DNA of 64,000 bases from Anaerolineaceae bacterium (lineage in GTDB: Bacteria > Chloroflexota > Anaerolineae > Anaerolineales > Anaerolineaceae), in contig DUMZ01000019.1 of NCBI GenBank assembly GCA_012839565.1, forward strand, positions 104,001 to 168,000. Reading direction: 5' to 3'. Positions 25,941-35,747 of this stretch are shown here, one piece after another. The position numbers and the translations under genes were made by a program. How positions within the stretch are numbered: the stretch's first letter is position 1; the number at the start of each line of letters is the position of its first letter. The notes under the pieces were generated by a model. The model had not been told where the DNA came from, made no database searches, and saw only the letters and a program-made list of their open reading frames with translations.

Positions 25941-27662
25941 ATGATGACAACACAAAACCCTAACAATCTAAGTCCGAATAATGAGCCGATAGGATTCATT
26001 TCTGGCGGTGGACTGGAAGCCAATCTGCAAGTGCGTCTTACCGTGCCGGCGCAAACCGTGCAAAGTGGCGCCTTTGTAGTGATGGACAGCGGCTACTGGC
26101 GTTTTTATGGCTTGGTAACCGACCTACAACTCGGCGCAACAGATCTGCAATACGCCAACCAACTCAACATTAATCGTTTTGACCCTGCTCTCGCCACCAT
26201 TTTAAACAAGCAAACGCTCTTTACCAACCTGGCAGTCATGCCTGCCCTGATGCAAGAGATCGGGCCTGACCCTGGCACACCCGAATACGGTCAATGGCAA
26301 AGCTCACTTACCGAAAAACCAAGACCTATGCCGGTTAAAACCGTGCCAGAACACCACACCCCAGTACGTCTGGCAAGTAAAGGGGATATTGAAGACATTT
26401 TTGGCAAGGAAAGCAAAACGGTCTTTCGTGTTGGCGAAACGCGCGAACAAGGACATGCGGTTTGCCTTGACCTGGAAAAGTTTGTTCAGCGCAGTTCGGG
26501 CATTTTTGGCACAACGGGCTCCGGAAAGTCCTTCCTGGCACGCATGATTTTAGCAGGATTAATTCACGCTGATAAGGCTTCCACGTTGATCTTTGACATG
26601 CACAATGAATACGGCATCGACTCTACCAGTTCAGATACCGGCGCCGCGGTGCCCGGCCTAAAAGGAAAGTTCTCCAGCAAAGTACGCCTGGTCGGTTTAG
26701 GCGCGGACAGCACTTTCCACGGCCGACAGCCTGATTTCACTTTGGAAATCGCCCACAGCGATATCACGCCTGAAGACGTTTTATTGCTTGCCAAAACCCT
26801 GAACCTGACCGACGCCAGTGGTATTTTGCTGGACACCCTTCAAAGCAAGTTTAAAGAAAAATGGTTTACTACCTTCATGGACATGAAATCCGGCGACGGC
26901 GCGCTCTATACTGACGAAGACGGCAAACAACGCCCCACCGAAGACAGCGTTGCCGCCTGGGCAAATGAGGTTGGCGCGCACGTGGGCTCGGCTGAAGCTT
27001 TACATCGCAAGCTAAAAGCGCTGGTCAACCGCAAATATCTCGTTGAAGAACCCGCATCAAACGCGCTTGATCAAATCATCAATAACCTGCAGGAAGGTCG
27101 CCATGTAGTGCTTTCCTTTGGCAATTATGAAAAAGACATCGACTATCTTTTGGTCACCAACCTGATTACCCGTAAAATTCGCGAGGCCTGGGAAACAGCC
27201 ACCGCGGAATTTCACAGCAAGAAAGGCAACGAACCACGCCCCTTGGTTGTCGTGGTTGAAGAAGCGCATAAATTGCTCAATCGCGAAATGGCCAGCCAAA
27301 CCATTTTCAGCACCATCGCCCGTGAAATGCGTAAGTATTATGTTACCCTATTAATCATCGATCAGCGCCCGTCGCAAATTTACGACGAGGTGATGTCGCA
27401 ACTCGGCACGCGGATTTCCGCGTCGCTCGGTGATGAAGATGACATCAACGCGGTACTTTCCGGTTTGCCCGGTCGCGGTGGATTGCGCGGAATGCTGGCA
27501 AAGTTGCAACCCAAAGAAGAAGTGCTCATGTTAGGATGGGGTGTGCCCATGCCTATTCCCATTCGCTCACGTCGCTATGACCAGGCTTTTTGGGACGATT
27601 TACTGGGTGAGCAAAACAAAGCTAAGAGCAAAGAAGACGCTCTGCGAAGGATGGGTTTCTAA
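25941..27662 (+). CDS. herA: HerA-type DNA-translocating ATPase
   Basis: This 573-residue FtsK/HerA-superfamily hexameric ATPase pumps DNA into NurA during end resection. An N-terminal HAS barrel (about 12-60) precedes the RecA-like core. Walker A is GIFGTTGSGKSFLAR (about 186-200), then FDMHNEYG, Walker B VVVVEEAHKLL (about 434-444) and a sensor/arginine-finger region TLLIIDQRPSQI..LGTRISASLGDEDDI. The C-terminal RSRRYDQAFWDDL is typical of HerA. GAGGTG lies before the ATG at 25941. It sits between the HAS-barrel-like gene and the Rad50-like gene, with 2-5 nt gaps. Confidence 0.9.
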   Translation: MMTTQNPNNLSPNNEPIGFISGGGLEANLQVRLTVPAQTVQSGAFVVMDSGYWRFYGLVTDLQLGATDLQYANQLNINRFDPALATILNKQTLFTNLAVMPALMQEIGPDPGTPEYGQWQSSLTEKPRPMPVKTVPEHHTPVRLASKGDIEDIFGKESKTVFRVGETREQGHAVCLDLEKFVQRSSGIFGTTGSGKSFLARMILAGLIHADKASTLIFDMHNEYGIDSTSSDTGAAVPGLKGKFSSKVRLVGLGADSTFHGRQPDFTLEIAHSDITPEDVLLLAKTLNLTDASGILLDTLQSKFKEKWFTTFMDMKSGDGALYTDEDGKQRPTEDSVAAWANEVGAHVGSAEALHRKLKALVNRKYLVEEPASNALDQIINNLQEGRHVVLSFGNYEKDIDYLLVTNLITRKIREAWETATAEFHSKKGNEPRPLVVVVEEAHKLLNREMASQTIFSTIAREMRKYYVTLLIIDQRPSQIYDEVMSQLGTRISASLGDEDDINAVLSGLPGRGGLRGMLAKLQPKEEVLMLGWGVPMPIPIRSRRYDQAFWDDLLGEQNKAKSKEDALRRMGF

Positions 27663-27664
27663 GA

Positions 27665-30247
27665 ATGATTCCAAAACGACTTTCCCTTTCCGGCTTTACT
27701 TCTTACCGCAAAACGGTTGAACTGGATTTTACAAAATTCAACCTGGCTTGTATTTCCGGACCCAACGGGGCGGGAAAATCGTCCATTTTAGACGCCATCA
27801 CCTACGCGCTTTATGGGAAGGCGCGCAAATCAGATGACGCGCTGATTAATTCGGCGAGTGACAAAGCAGAATCTATGCTTGATTTTGAGTATGAAGGGCA
27901 AACATATCGCGTTAACCGCTCCATTACGCGGGGCAAGGGCAGCAGTCTTGACTTTTATATTCTCAACCCCCAGGCCACAGATGACAGCCAGCGCTGGAAA
28001 ACACTCACCGAACGCACAATTCGCGAAACGGACGCTAAAATCGAGCGCACTTTGCGCCTGGATTACGAAACCTTCATCAACGCGTCGTTTTTTCTGCAAG
28101 GCAAAGCGGATTCATTTGCGACCCAAAGACCCGCGGACCGCAAGCGCATTCTTTCAAGCATCCTGGGGCTCAATCAGTGGGACGAATACCTAGAGGCCAG
28201 TCGCGCGCGTTCCCGCCAGGTGCGCCTTGAACTGGATATCATCGACGCTAAGTTAGCTGAAATTCAAAACGAACTCGACCAGGAAGAAGCGCATAAAACG
28301 CGTCTGAAAGAACTGGAAGACAAACTCAAACTCGCTTCAGCAGAATCAAAAGTGCTCCAGGCGCAGCTTGACACCGAACGCGCCCGCCACAAAACACTGG
28401 ACGAAAAGCGCCAGTACGTTATGCTCTTAAAGCAAAACTTCGAGCGCGCCCAAAGCAAGCATGAGATTACCCAGCAACGGCACCACGAACGCCAAAACCA
28501 ACTGGCGACTTACACGGAGATTCTCAATAAAGCGCCCGAAACTGAAGCCGCTTATCAAACCTGGCAAAAATTACGTGATGAACTGCAAGCCTTTGATAAG
28601 ATTTACGAGCAGTTCAAGCCGATGGATGGCAAACGCCAGGACTTACTCAAGCAAATCGAGCTTAAACGTCAATCCTTGCAACAAGCCCTGCAGCATTTGC
28701 TTGACGAACGCAAAAGTGTCGAAGAAACCCTTATACAAAGTGCTGCCTTCGAAAAGCAACGCCTTGAACTAATCCCCAAAATTGAAAAACTACAGGAAGA
28801 ACTCGCCCAGGCAGAAACTTTGCAGGAAGACATTCAAGACCTGGTCGCCCTAAGATCAACGCTGATGAGCGAAAACAACACCTTGCGCGATAAGATGAAC
28901 GAACTCAAAGAGCGTCAGATTCAGGTCGCCAAAGTGGAAGGCGCGCAATGTCCTTTCTGTGAACAGGAGTTAAGCCCACAACATCGCCAAAGTTTAATCG
29001 AAAAGCTGGAGCTTGAAGGCAAAGGCATGGCAGAACAGTGGCACGACAACAGGCAAAAGTTTCAGGAAGCCGACATCGCCTTGAAAGACAAAAATCAAGC
29101 CTTGCAAACGCGCGGTCAAAACCAAAGCAACTTGCAAGCCCTTATCCGCGAAGCAGACCGGTTGGAACAGCTGCTTATTCAAAACGAGCAGAAAAAGAAG
29201 ACCTTCGAAAGCGATTCTGCGCCAAAAATTCGCGCGCTCAAAAGCGAACTAAAAAATGAAGCCTTCCTGCCCGAAGCGCGCCTGGAAATCCAGAAAATCG
29301 AGCAGGAACTTGCCACGCTGGGTTATAACGTTGAAGCCCATGCCACCGCCCGACGCAATGAACTCTTAGCCCGCGATGCCGAAACCGCCTATCACGAACT
29401 GGGCAAGGCGCGCAGCACGGTGGAACAAATCAAACTAAGTCTGGCAGAGCTTGAGATTGAACTAAAAGATACCGCAAAAGAGCGCGATAAGCAGGAAGAA
29501 GCCTTCAAAAAAGCCGGCGCTGAACTGGCTGCGGAAGAAGCGGGCTTATCCGATTTGCGCGCTCTCGAACGCGACTTTGTGGCTCAAAAAGAAGCCGAAG
29601 CCAGCCTGCTACGCGAGTTGGGCGGTGCCCGTCAACTTTTAATCAATCTCGACACGCAACGCGCCCGCCAGCAAGAACTGCGCGACGAGCAAGAAACGCT
29701 CCGCCACAAACAGGGTCAGTTGCGCAGTCTCGAAACCGCTTTTGGCAAGGACGGCGTGCCCGCCATGCTCATTGAACAAGCCCTGCCCGAACTTGAAGCG
29801 CAAGCCAACGAGATTTTGCTCAAGTTGAGTGATAACACCATGAGTCTCAGCTTTAGCACGCAACGCGAGTACAAAGACAAAAAACGCGATGACAAACGCG
29901 AAACGCTGGATATCATCATCAGCGATGGCGCGTCAACGCGCGATTATGAGACCTACTCGGGTGGCGAGGCCTTTCGGATTAACTTCGCGATTCGACTCGC
30001 GCTTTCGCGCGTCCTAAGTATGCGCGCCGGTGCCCGGTTGCAAACGCTGGTGATTGATGAAGGTTTTGGCAATCAGGATGCCCGCGGTCGGCAGTTGCTG
30101 ATTGAAGCAATCAGCATGATTCAAAATGATTTTGAGAAAATACTGGTGATTACCCACATTGAAGAGTTAAAAGACCAGTTTCCGAACCGCGTGGAAATCA
30201 GCAAAGACGCTGAAGGTTCTTCGACTCTGCGACTGGTTTTAGGATAA
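27665..30247 (+). CDS. sbcC: Rad50/SbcC-type SMC ATPase
   Basis: This 860-residue coiled-coil ATPase has Walker A GPNGAGKSSILDAI (about 35-48), a long coiled coil, and the zinc hook C429-P-F-C432 at its middle. A second coiled coil follows, then the ABC signature YSGGEAFRINFAIRLALSRV (about 760) and Walker B LQTLVIDEGFGNQD. It is the Rad50 half of an Mre11-Rad50 complex that tethers and opens DNA ends. No mre11/sbcD gene is adjacent; instead nurA and herA are. It starts 2 nt after the herA stop. NurA may therefore be the working nuclease in this complex (inference). Confidence 0.9.
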   Translation: MIPKRLSLSGFTSYRKTVELDFTKFNLACISGPNGAGKSSILDAITYALYGKARKSDDALINSASDKAESMLDFEYEGQTYRVNRSITRGKGSSLDFYILNPQATDDSQRWKTLTERTIRETDAKIERTLRLDYETFINASFFLQGKADSFATQRPADRKRILSSILGLNQWDEYLEASRARSRQVRLELDIIDAKLAEIQNELDQEEAHKTRLKELEDKLKLASAESKVLQAQLDTERARHKTLDEKRQYVMLLKQNFERAQSKHEITQQRHHERQNQLATYTEILNKAPETEAAYQTWQKLRDELQAFDKIYEQFKPMDGKRQDLLKQIELKRQSLQQALQHLLDERKSVEETLIQSAAFEKQRLELIPKIEKLQEELAQAETLQEDIQDLVALRSTLMSENNTLRDKMNELKERQIQVAKVEGAQCPFCEQELSPQHRQSLIEKLELEGKGMAEQWHDNRQKFQEADIALKDKNQALQTRGQNQSNLQALIREADRLEQLLIQNEQKKKTFESDSAPKIRALKSELKNEAFLPEARLEIQKIEQELATLGYNVEAHATARRNELLARDAETAYHELGKARSTVEQIKLSLAELEIELKDTAKERDKQEEAFKKAGAELAAEEAGLSDLRALERDFVAQKEAEASLLRELGGARQLLINLDTQRARQQELRDEQETLRHKQGQLRSLETAFGKDGVPAMLIEQALPELEAQANEILLKLSDNTMSLSFSTQREYKDKKRDDKRETLDIIISDGASTRDYETYSGGEAFRINFAIRLALSRVLSMRAGARLQTLVIDEGFGNQDARGRQLLIEAISMIQNDFEKILVITHIEELKDQFPNRVEISKDAEGSSTLRLVLG

Positions 30248-30285
30248 GTCCATTTCCCGAATAGAATATTCAGCAATGTTGCAGC

Positions 30286-31731
30286 TTAAACGGGCTCCGA
30301 AGATTTGATGGGGAAAAGCGCCAGCGTGGAAACTAAAAAGAGAACGCCATAAACCAAAATCAACACACTGTAACCCGCAATATCGCCTATCGGCCCACCG
30401 ATAAATGCCCCTATCGCGCCGGCACCGGTACCAGCCACGTTAGAAATCCCCAGCCATTGTCCCGCTTCATCGCGCGGAACAATGCGTGTACCCAAAGCCC
30501 AGTTCGCCGAGTAAAAAACACCCGCTGAAATGCCTATCACCGCTGCGCCAGCATAAACCGCAAGCAAACGCCCAGACAGTACTATGATCAAAATAGCTGC
30601 AAAAGCTAAAACCCCGCTCAGAAACAAAAGGGGCTTGGGGCCAAATTTGTCAGTAAGCCAACCGGAAACAACCGCTGCAATTAATAAGGACAGCCCAACC
30701 ACAGCCATCAAAATAGCAGTGGGTTGCGCGGCAGCTTCGCCAGTCAACTGAGGAAACCGCTCTTGTAAGTAGTAAAGTACAAAGCTAGTCAGGTTGGCCC
30801 CACCAACCAAAAATGCCAGTCTGTTGATTACCCACCAGGAAAACCGCTTGCGACCTTTGGTATCTTTGCCCAGGCTCAGGCGGGTTGAAATCACGACGCC
30901 CAGTACCACAGCAACAAACATTGTCACCACGCCAATAAGCGCGCTAATCAGTTTAAACTGTCCGACATCGGTCATCATTGCTTTGAGCCATGGTAAGGCA
31001 TAGCGCACAAGCAGTCCGGGAACAATAATAATCACCGTAAAAGCAAGCGTCATGCCGACCAGTCGCCAAATAGCCTGCTTGTCAAAAGGTGTTTTAGGGT
31101 GTGAGATAGCCTCTTCGGGAATGAAAAGAATGATGATCCCCGTCAGCACCTTGACGGCAATCAAAACCAAAATGACACCCCAAAAATTGTTGCTGCCGAC
31201 AAACTTCGCGATTGTAAAGGCGACAAAAATAACCGGCAAGGGCAACTCAAAGAGAGCCTTCACCGCTGAATATCTGCCATGCTGCGCCTTTGGTACCAAA
31301 TCAGGAATTAATCCCTGAACGGGCCCTAAGCCAATGTTCGAAAGTATGGATGCCAAAAGAAGGGTTGTGAAGATTAAAATGCTGGCATTTTTTCCGGGAG
31401 GATAGCTGATTGCCAAGCCCAAACCCACCAAAGCAATCGTTTCCAGGCACAAACTGAGCCACATAAAAGGTCGGCGACGGCCTATTTTACTGGTACAGCG
31501 ATCTGAAAGTTGCGCGGCGATGGCATGCACCAGCAAACTGAGCATGAGCGATACCAAACGCAAGGAGCCCAAAACACTGCCTTTGAGTTCCGCGCCCACA
31601 AAGCGCTCCACTAAAATAGGCATTAACAAAGGCACGATGGTGAGTGTTTGCAAATTTACCGAGAAATAATAGGCATTGACAACAAACAAGTCAATAGCCC
31701 GCAAAGGACGGCTGCTGTTTGTTTGCTCCAT
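30286..31731 (-). CDS. MFS transporter, GPH/SUC-like type
   Basis: This 481-residue protein has about 12 hydrophobic spans. RCTSKIGRRRPFMWLSL after the second span and GWLTDKFGPKPLLFLSG in the second half are MFS signatures. They resemble glycoside-pentoside-hexuronide and sucrose-type carriers. The substrate is unknown. It starts 4 nt after a small phosphoribosyltransferase-like gene, so the two form an operon. No clear ribosome site is seen, which fits coupled translation. It converges with the end of sbcC with a 38-nt gap and no clear terminator. Confidence 0.8.
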   Translation of the reverse strand: MEQTNSSRPLRAIDLFVVNAYYFSVNLQTLTIVPLLMPILVERFVGAELKGSVLGSLRLVSLMLSLLVHAIAAQLSDRCTSKIGRRRPFMWLSLCLETIALVGLGLAISYPPGKNASILIFTTLLLASILSNIGLGPVQGLIPDLVPKAQHGRYSAVKALFELPLPVIFVAFTIAKFVGSNNFWGVILVLIAVKVLTGIIILFIPEEAISHPKTPFDKQAIWRLVGMTLAFTVIIIVPGLLVRYALPWLKAMMTDVGQFKLISALIGVVTMFVAVVLGVVISTRLSLGKDTKGRKRFSWWVINRLAFLVGGANLTSFVLYYLQERFPQLTGEAAAQPTAILMAVVGLSLLIAAVVSGWLTDKFGPKPLLFLSGVLAFAAILIIVLSGRLLAVYAGAAVIGISAGVFYSANWALGTRIVPRDEAGQWLGISNVAGTGAGAIGAFIGGPIGDIAGYSVLILVYGVLFLVSTLALFPIKSSEPV

Positions 31732-31735
31732 AGGA

Positions 31736-32239
31736 TTAATTTACCACCTTGGGATAAAACCCTGCACTGCCTTGCCAGGGATAAATGATGTCGTTCACGG
31801 TGCGCGCGGCGTAATAAAGGGGCGCGCTGCCTTCCAGACGGGTTTCACTCTGGTCGAAAAACAAGCTGGCACAATCCGCGCTGAAGCCTTCGCGTTCCAG
31901 GCGTGCCTGACTTGCCAGAACTTCGCGCCCGGAGTGCCAATGCGCACTCACCAGGAGTAAGTCATGTCGGTTTAATTGCTCAGGTGAAGGAAATTGCGAA
32001 AAAAGTGGCAGTTCAATGGAGAGCGGGTCGTGGGGCTGACGATGCATATCCAAAGGAAATTGAACAGATATTAGAAAGAGATGTTTTATCTCCATTGCCT
32101 CTGCAAGCATCGTCGCGGGAATGATGGCGGCTTGATTAACAGGCAAAAGGCACGTATAAGGCTTGTTAAATTGTGCCAGGAGATGGTCAATTAAGCGTGT
32201 TAATTCCGTCCAGGTGAGTATCTCTCTTCTCTTGTCCAT
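31736..32239 (-). CDS. degenerate phosphoribosyltransferase-like protein
   Basis: This 167-residue protein has the outline of a type I phosphoribosyltransferase: a hydrophobic strand CLLPVNQAAIIPATMLAEAM like the GRGG..PA loop, and a late YYAARTVNDIIYPWQ like hypoxanthine-type enzymes. The diagnostic PRPP motif, normally four hydrophobics then DD..TG, reads LLLVSAHWHSGREVL, so both acidic residues are lost. It may bind rather than convert a nucleotide or base. The ATG at 32239 with AAGGAGT upstream is chosen over a TTG one codon earlier. Its partner is the MFS transporter just downstream. Confidence 0.55.
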   Translation of the reverse strand: MDKRREILTWTELTRLIDHLLAQFNKPYTCLLPVNQAAIIPATMLAEAMEIKHLFLISVQFPLDMHRQPHDPLSIELPLFSQFPSPEQLNRHDLLLVSAHWHSGREVLASQARLEREGFSADCASLFFDQSETRLEGSAPLYYAARTVNDIIYPWQGSAGFYPKVVN

Positions 32240-32274
32240 CAAAACTCCTTCATTTAGCGCATATCAAGCCCGAT

Positions 32275-34764
32275 TTACAACAAATCCGGTGGGTTGGGTT
32301 CAATCATCAGCCACTCACGCAAGGGAACATCTTCCAGAATAACGTTGGGGCTTGGTCCACGCACAATAATTTGCCAGCGGAATTTGCCAGCCATCTTTTC
32401 GTAATAACAGGGCGATGGACCGATAAGCGTGGTAAGTTTCAAGCCCATCCAGGCTATTTTTTCTTTGAGTTCAATCGCCAGCTCTTCAGCCTTGCTCTGC
32501 GCCAAAGTTTGATTACGTTCTTGCACAATCAAACGCGTCAGACGACAAAAGGGCGGATAGTTAAATTCTCTTCGGTAAGCCAGTTCCTGGCGATAAAAAC
32601 CGTCAAAATCATGTTGCGCGGCCAGCTGAATAATCGGGTTTTCCGGTTGATAGCTTTGCATGATGACCTGCCCACCCAGCGGACTGCGTCCCGCCCGGCC
32701 TGCTACCTGGGTCAGCAATTGAAAAACCCTTTCACCCGCGCGGAAATCCGGAAAGTTCAAACCCTGTTCCGCCAAAATGATGCCCACCAACGTGACTTTG
32801 GGGAAATCAAGCCCTTTTGCCAGCATTTGGGTGCCGATTAAAATATCTGCCCGATGCGCGCTAAAATGCGAAAGGATGAGTTCATGCGCGCCTTTTTCGC
32901 GCGTGCTTTCAGCATCCCAACGCATGACCCGCGCCTGTGGGAAGCATTCTTTTACAAAATCTTCAAGGCGTTCCGTGCCCATCCCCAGCTGACGGATTTG
33001 CTTGCTGCCACAAGACGGGCAAGTTTTGGGCATCTGGCGGGTATAGCCACACTGATGACAAACCAAAGCCCGGCGCGCGCGATGAAACGTGAGTGGCACA
33101 TCATCCCGCGGGCAGCGCACCACAAAGCCACAGTTGCGACAAAAGACGTAAGTCGCACTGCCTTTGCGATTCAAGAAGAGGATAGCTTGCTGACCCGCGT
33201 CCAGAGTTCTGGCTAAAGCCTCCTGCAAGGCGCGCGAAAGCGGTTTGCGGTTGCCCGCGATAAGTTCCTGGCGCATATCCACGATATGCACCGGTGGCAT
33301 ACGGGGTACCCCCTCCAACAAAGCGGACTTGTACTCAAGATGTGCCGGCACGCGACGGGGCAAACGCAAAAGCTGCCAGTCGCCTTTTTCCGCCTTGTAA
33401 TACTGCGTAACGCGAGGTGTCGCACTGCCGAGAATCAATCGCGCGTCACAGATTTTGGCATAAGCTTCAGCCGTTTCCACCGCGTGATAAAAAGGCAGAC
33501 GTTCGGTTTCATCGTAAGAATCGTTATCGCATTCATCAATTACAATCAAACCGAGTTTTTCCAAAGGCATAAACAAGGCACTGCGCGAACCGATAATCAC
33601 GTTCAGGTCACCCCGTTTTGCCCTGCGCCAGGTATCGTAGCGTTCGCCATCGGAGAGTTTCGAGTGATAAATACCCACCTGGTTTGGGAAACGCGCCATA
33701 AAACGGCGGACGGTTAAGGGCGTCATGGCAATTTCGGGTACCAGCACCAGAGCTTGTTTGCCTTTTGCTAAAACTTCCTGCACCGCGCGCATATAAATTT
33801 CTGTCTTGCCAGAACTGGTTACGCCATGCAACAAAAAAGGCCTGGCGCGTTTATCATCCAGCTGGGGCAGAATGGCATCCCAAACGGATTGCTGGTCGTC
33901 AGTTAAGTTCGGAACCGTGGCATCAGGCAAGTCGTAATCAATCAAGGGATCCCGCCACACTTCCGTTTCTTTGAAATGAATCAGCCCCTCATCAGCCAAA
34001 AGCGTCAAATCGGCGTAATTCGCGCCAGTTTGGGCATAAATCCACGAGAAATCCATCGGCAAGGGGTCGGTTGCCAAAAGCTGAAGCACCGCCATACGAC
34101 GCGTGCGCGTGTTATCAGTCGCGCCCAGACTATTAGGGTCAATCTCCGCTACTCTCGCAACAGGGACTGAAAGTGCTGCGGTACGCACGGTTTTGCTCGT
34201 CACCCGTGGTGGCGGAAGTACATTTTTAGTTTTGACGATGCCCTTTTTGCGTAAGCCCAGCATGGCGCCTCGCCAGTCAAGCTTAGGCAAAGCACGCGTT
34301 ATCTGCGCGCCCCGCAAAGCACCGCGCGTCTTGAGTAAATTAAAGATGCGTTTTTGGATGGGAGAAAAACCAGCTTTCAATTCATCGGTCAAGGCTAAAT
34401 CGTTCAGGCTATAAAGCACGTCCGCGCGTTGCGAAATGCCAACCGGTAGCATCAAACCAACACAAGCTCCTATCGGCGCCATCGTCGCCATCGAAAGCCA
34501 CTGGGCAAGTTCAAGCTGTTGTTCAGTAAGCACCAACTCATCTGAAAGCAAGGCGATAAGTTCTTTAACAACGCTCGCTTCCACATCAGGTTTTTCCAGG
34601 TTCGCCAGCACCACGCCCTGGGCGATTCGGTTGCCTAAAGGCACCAGCACCAAATTGCCAGGTTTGAGCTGACCGATGAGTTCTGGTGGCGCCAAATAAC
34701 TTAAGCTTTTATCGATTCGGGCTATATTGACACTGACGTCAACGTAGGGACTTTGTGTTAACAT
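32275..34764 (-). CDS. priA: primosomal protein N' (PriA helicase)
   Basis: This 829-residue 3'-5' helicase restarts stalled replication forks. The N-terminal DNA-binding domain is about 1-200. Walker A is HGVTSSGKTEIYMR (about 320-333) and Walker B is VIDECDN, where most PriA have DEEH. The zinc region has cysteine pairs CRNCG, CHQCGY and CPSCGS, and helicase motif VI reads QVAGRAGRSPLGG. The start is 2 nt after the upstream lipoprotein stop. It is the last gene of the MEMO-lipoprotein-priA operon. The DECD box is worth noting but is compatible with ATPase activity. Confidence 0.93.
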   Translation of the reverse strand: MLTQSPYVDVSVNIARIDKSLSYLAPPELIGQLKPGNLVLVPLGNRIAQGVVLANLEKPDVEASVVKELIALLSDELVLTEQQLELAQWLSMATMAPIGACVGLMLPVGISQRADVLYSLNDLALTDELKAGFSPIQKRIFNLLKTRGALRGAQITRALPKLDWRGAMLGLRKKGIVKTKNVLPPPRVTSKTVRTAALSVPVARVAEIDPNSLGATDNTRTRRMAVLQLLATDPLPMDFSWIYAQTGANYADLTLLADEGLIHFKETEVWRDPLIDYDLPDATVPNLTDDQQSVWDAILPQLDDKRARPFLLHGVTSSGKTEIYMRAVQEVLAKGKQALVLVPEIAMTPLTVRRFMARFPNQVGIYHSKLSDGERYDTWRRAKRGDLNVIIGSRSALFMPLEKLGLIVIDECDNDSYDETERLPFYHAVETAEAYAKICDARLILGSATPRVTQYYKAEKGDWQLLRLPRRVPAHLEYKSALLEGVPRMPPVHIVDMRQELIAGNRKPLSRALQEALARTLDAGQQAILFLNRKGSATYVFCRNCGFVVRCPRDDVPLTFHRARRALVCHQCGYTRQMPKTCPSCGSKQIRQLGMGTERLEDFVKECFPQARVMRWDAESTREKGAHELILSHFSAHRADILIGTQMLAKGLDFPKVTLVGIILAEQGLNFPDFRAGERVFQLLTQVAGRAGRSPLGGQVIMQSYQPENPIIQLAAQHDFDGFYRQELAYRREFNYPPFCRLTRLIVQERNQTLAQSKAEELAIELKEKIAWMGLKLTTLIGPSPCYYEKMAGKFRWQIIVRGPSPNVILEDVPLREWLMIEPNPPDLL

Positions 34765-34766
34765 GC

Positions 34767-35747
34767 TTATGGCGTAACAATGAAGATGTATTCTGCCGGG
34801 AACACAAGGTTATGGCGCATATCGCCAGGGATAGCACTGTTGTTTATAAAGTATTGCTGCAGAATATTCGCCAGACTGGTTTGGCCAACCAACTGATTGA
34901 ACTCGTTGAAAGCAAAAAGCGGGTTCAAGCGCGCGCCACTGGCACTAATACGTTCCATGTCGATGCGTACTTGTGCCCAGCGTTCCGGTTCATAAATAAC
35001 GGGATGCTCAGCAAAAAGGAGAAAGTCGTTGGGTAAATCTTCCAGAATAACCTGAAACTGGCGCAAGGTGAGTGCCTGGAACAAACCACCGCGTTGTTCC
35101 GGGACTAAGTTCCAGTCGCTGTCAATTTTCCAGGGTTCAAAGGGCACGTCCGCGTTTTGGGTGCGGTAATATACGAAATTCGCCCCATCGGCAGGCATCG
35201 TATCAATCGCCACGTCGGTTCCGAAAATACCCGTCAGAATGATTTTCACGTCCATCATCTCGCCTTTAAAGGCATGGCGCGCGCGTAAATAATAAACGGT
35301 AATATCATTACCCAAAACCGTAATCGTTTCGCTGTGGATACCGCGGTCAATGAGTTGAAAAGCCAGCATCGCTGAAAGATTGTATTGACTGTTGTCATCC
35401 CGCTTGTTGTTTTGGGTCAGGTAATGATAACCCCAGTCCACGGTGGTATTCTCGCCAACTGTGAGTTGAATCAAGCCCGATTCACGGGTTGGAATAACGG
35501 TGGGTGTGCTGGTGGGCGTGGCAGTTGGGATGGGCGTCGGGGTATCGGTGGGCGTGATGGTGAGTGTGTGGGTCACCGTTGGCGCTTCTGTTGGCGTGGC
35601 GGCCTGGGTTGGCGTGACGGTGTTTGTAGGAAGTTGCGTGGGGAAGCCAGTTGGACGTCCTTCATAGATAGGTTCACAGGCGGTATTAACCAGCAAGAAA
35701 CAAGTAAGTATTAAAAGAACAGGCACAAGAGCGTTTTTTCTAGACAT
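34767..35747 (-). CDS. lipoprotein of unknown function with Pro/Thr-rich linker
   Basis: This 326-residue exported protein has a signal peptide ending in a lipobox (LVNTAC, Cys about 24). A PT-rich linker of about 65 residues with repeated TPT/PTA units follows, then a 220-residue domain I do not recognise (ITVLGNDITVYYLRARHAFKG, PNDFLLFAEHPVIYEP). The linker suggests a domain held away from the membrane. The ATG at 35747 overlaps the upstream MEMO gene by 8 nt with GAGGA as ribosome site. A longer frame to 35783 is rejected for that reason. It is cotranscribed with priA. Confidence 0.75.
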   Translation of the reverse strand: MSRKNALVPVLLILTCFLLVNTACEPIYEGRPTGFPTQLPTNTVTPTQAATPTEAPTVTHTLTITPTDTPTPIPTATPTSTPTVIPTRESGLIQLTVGENTTVDWGYHYLTQNNKRDDNSQYNLSAMLAFQLIDRGIHSETITVLGNDITVYYLRARHAFKGEMMDVKIILTGIFGTDVAIDTMPADGANFVYYRTQNADVPFEPWKIDSDWNLVPEQRGGLFQALTLRQFQVILEDLPNDFLLFAEHPVIYEPERWAQVRIDMERISASGARLNPLFAFNEFNQLVGQTSLANILQQYFINNSAIPGDMRHNLVFPAEYIFIVTP

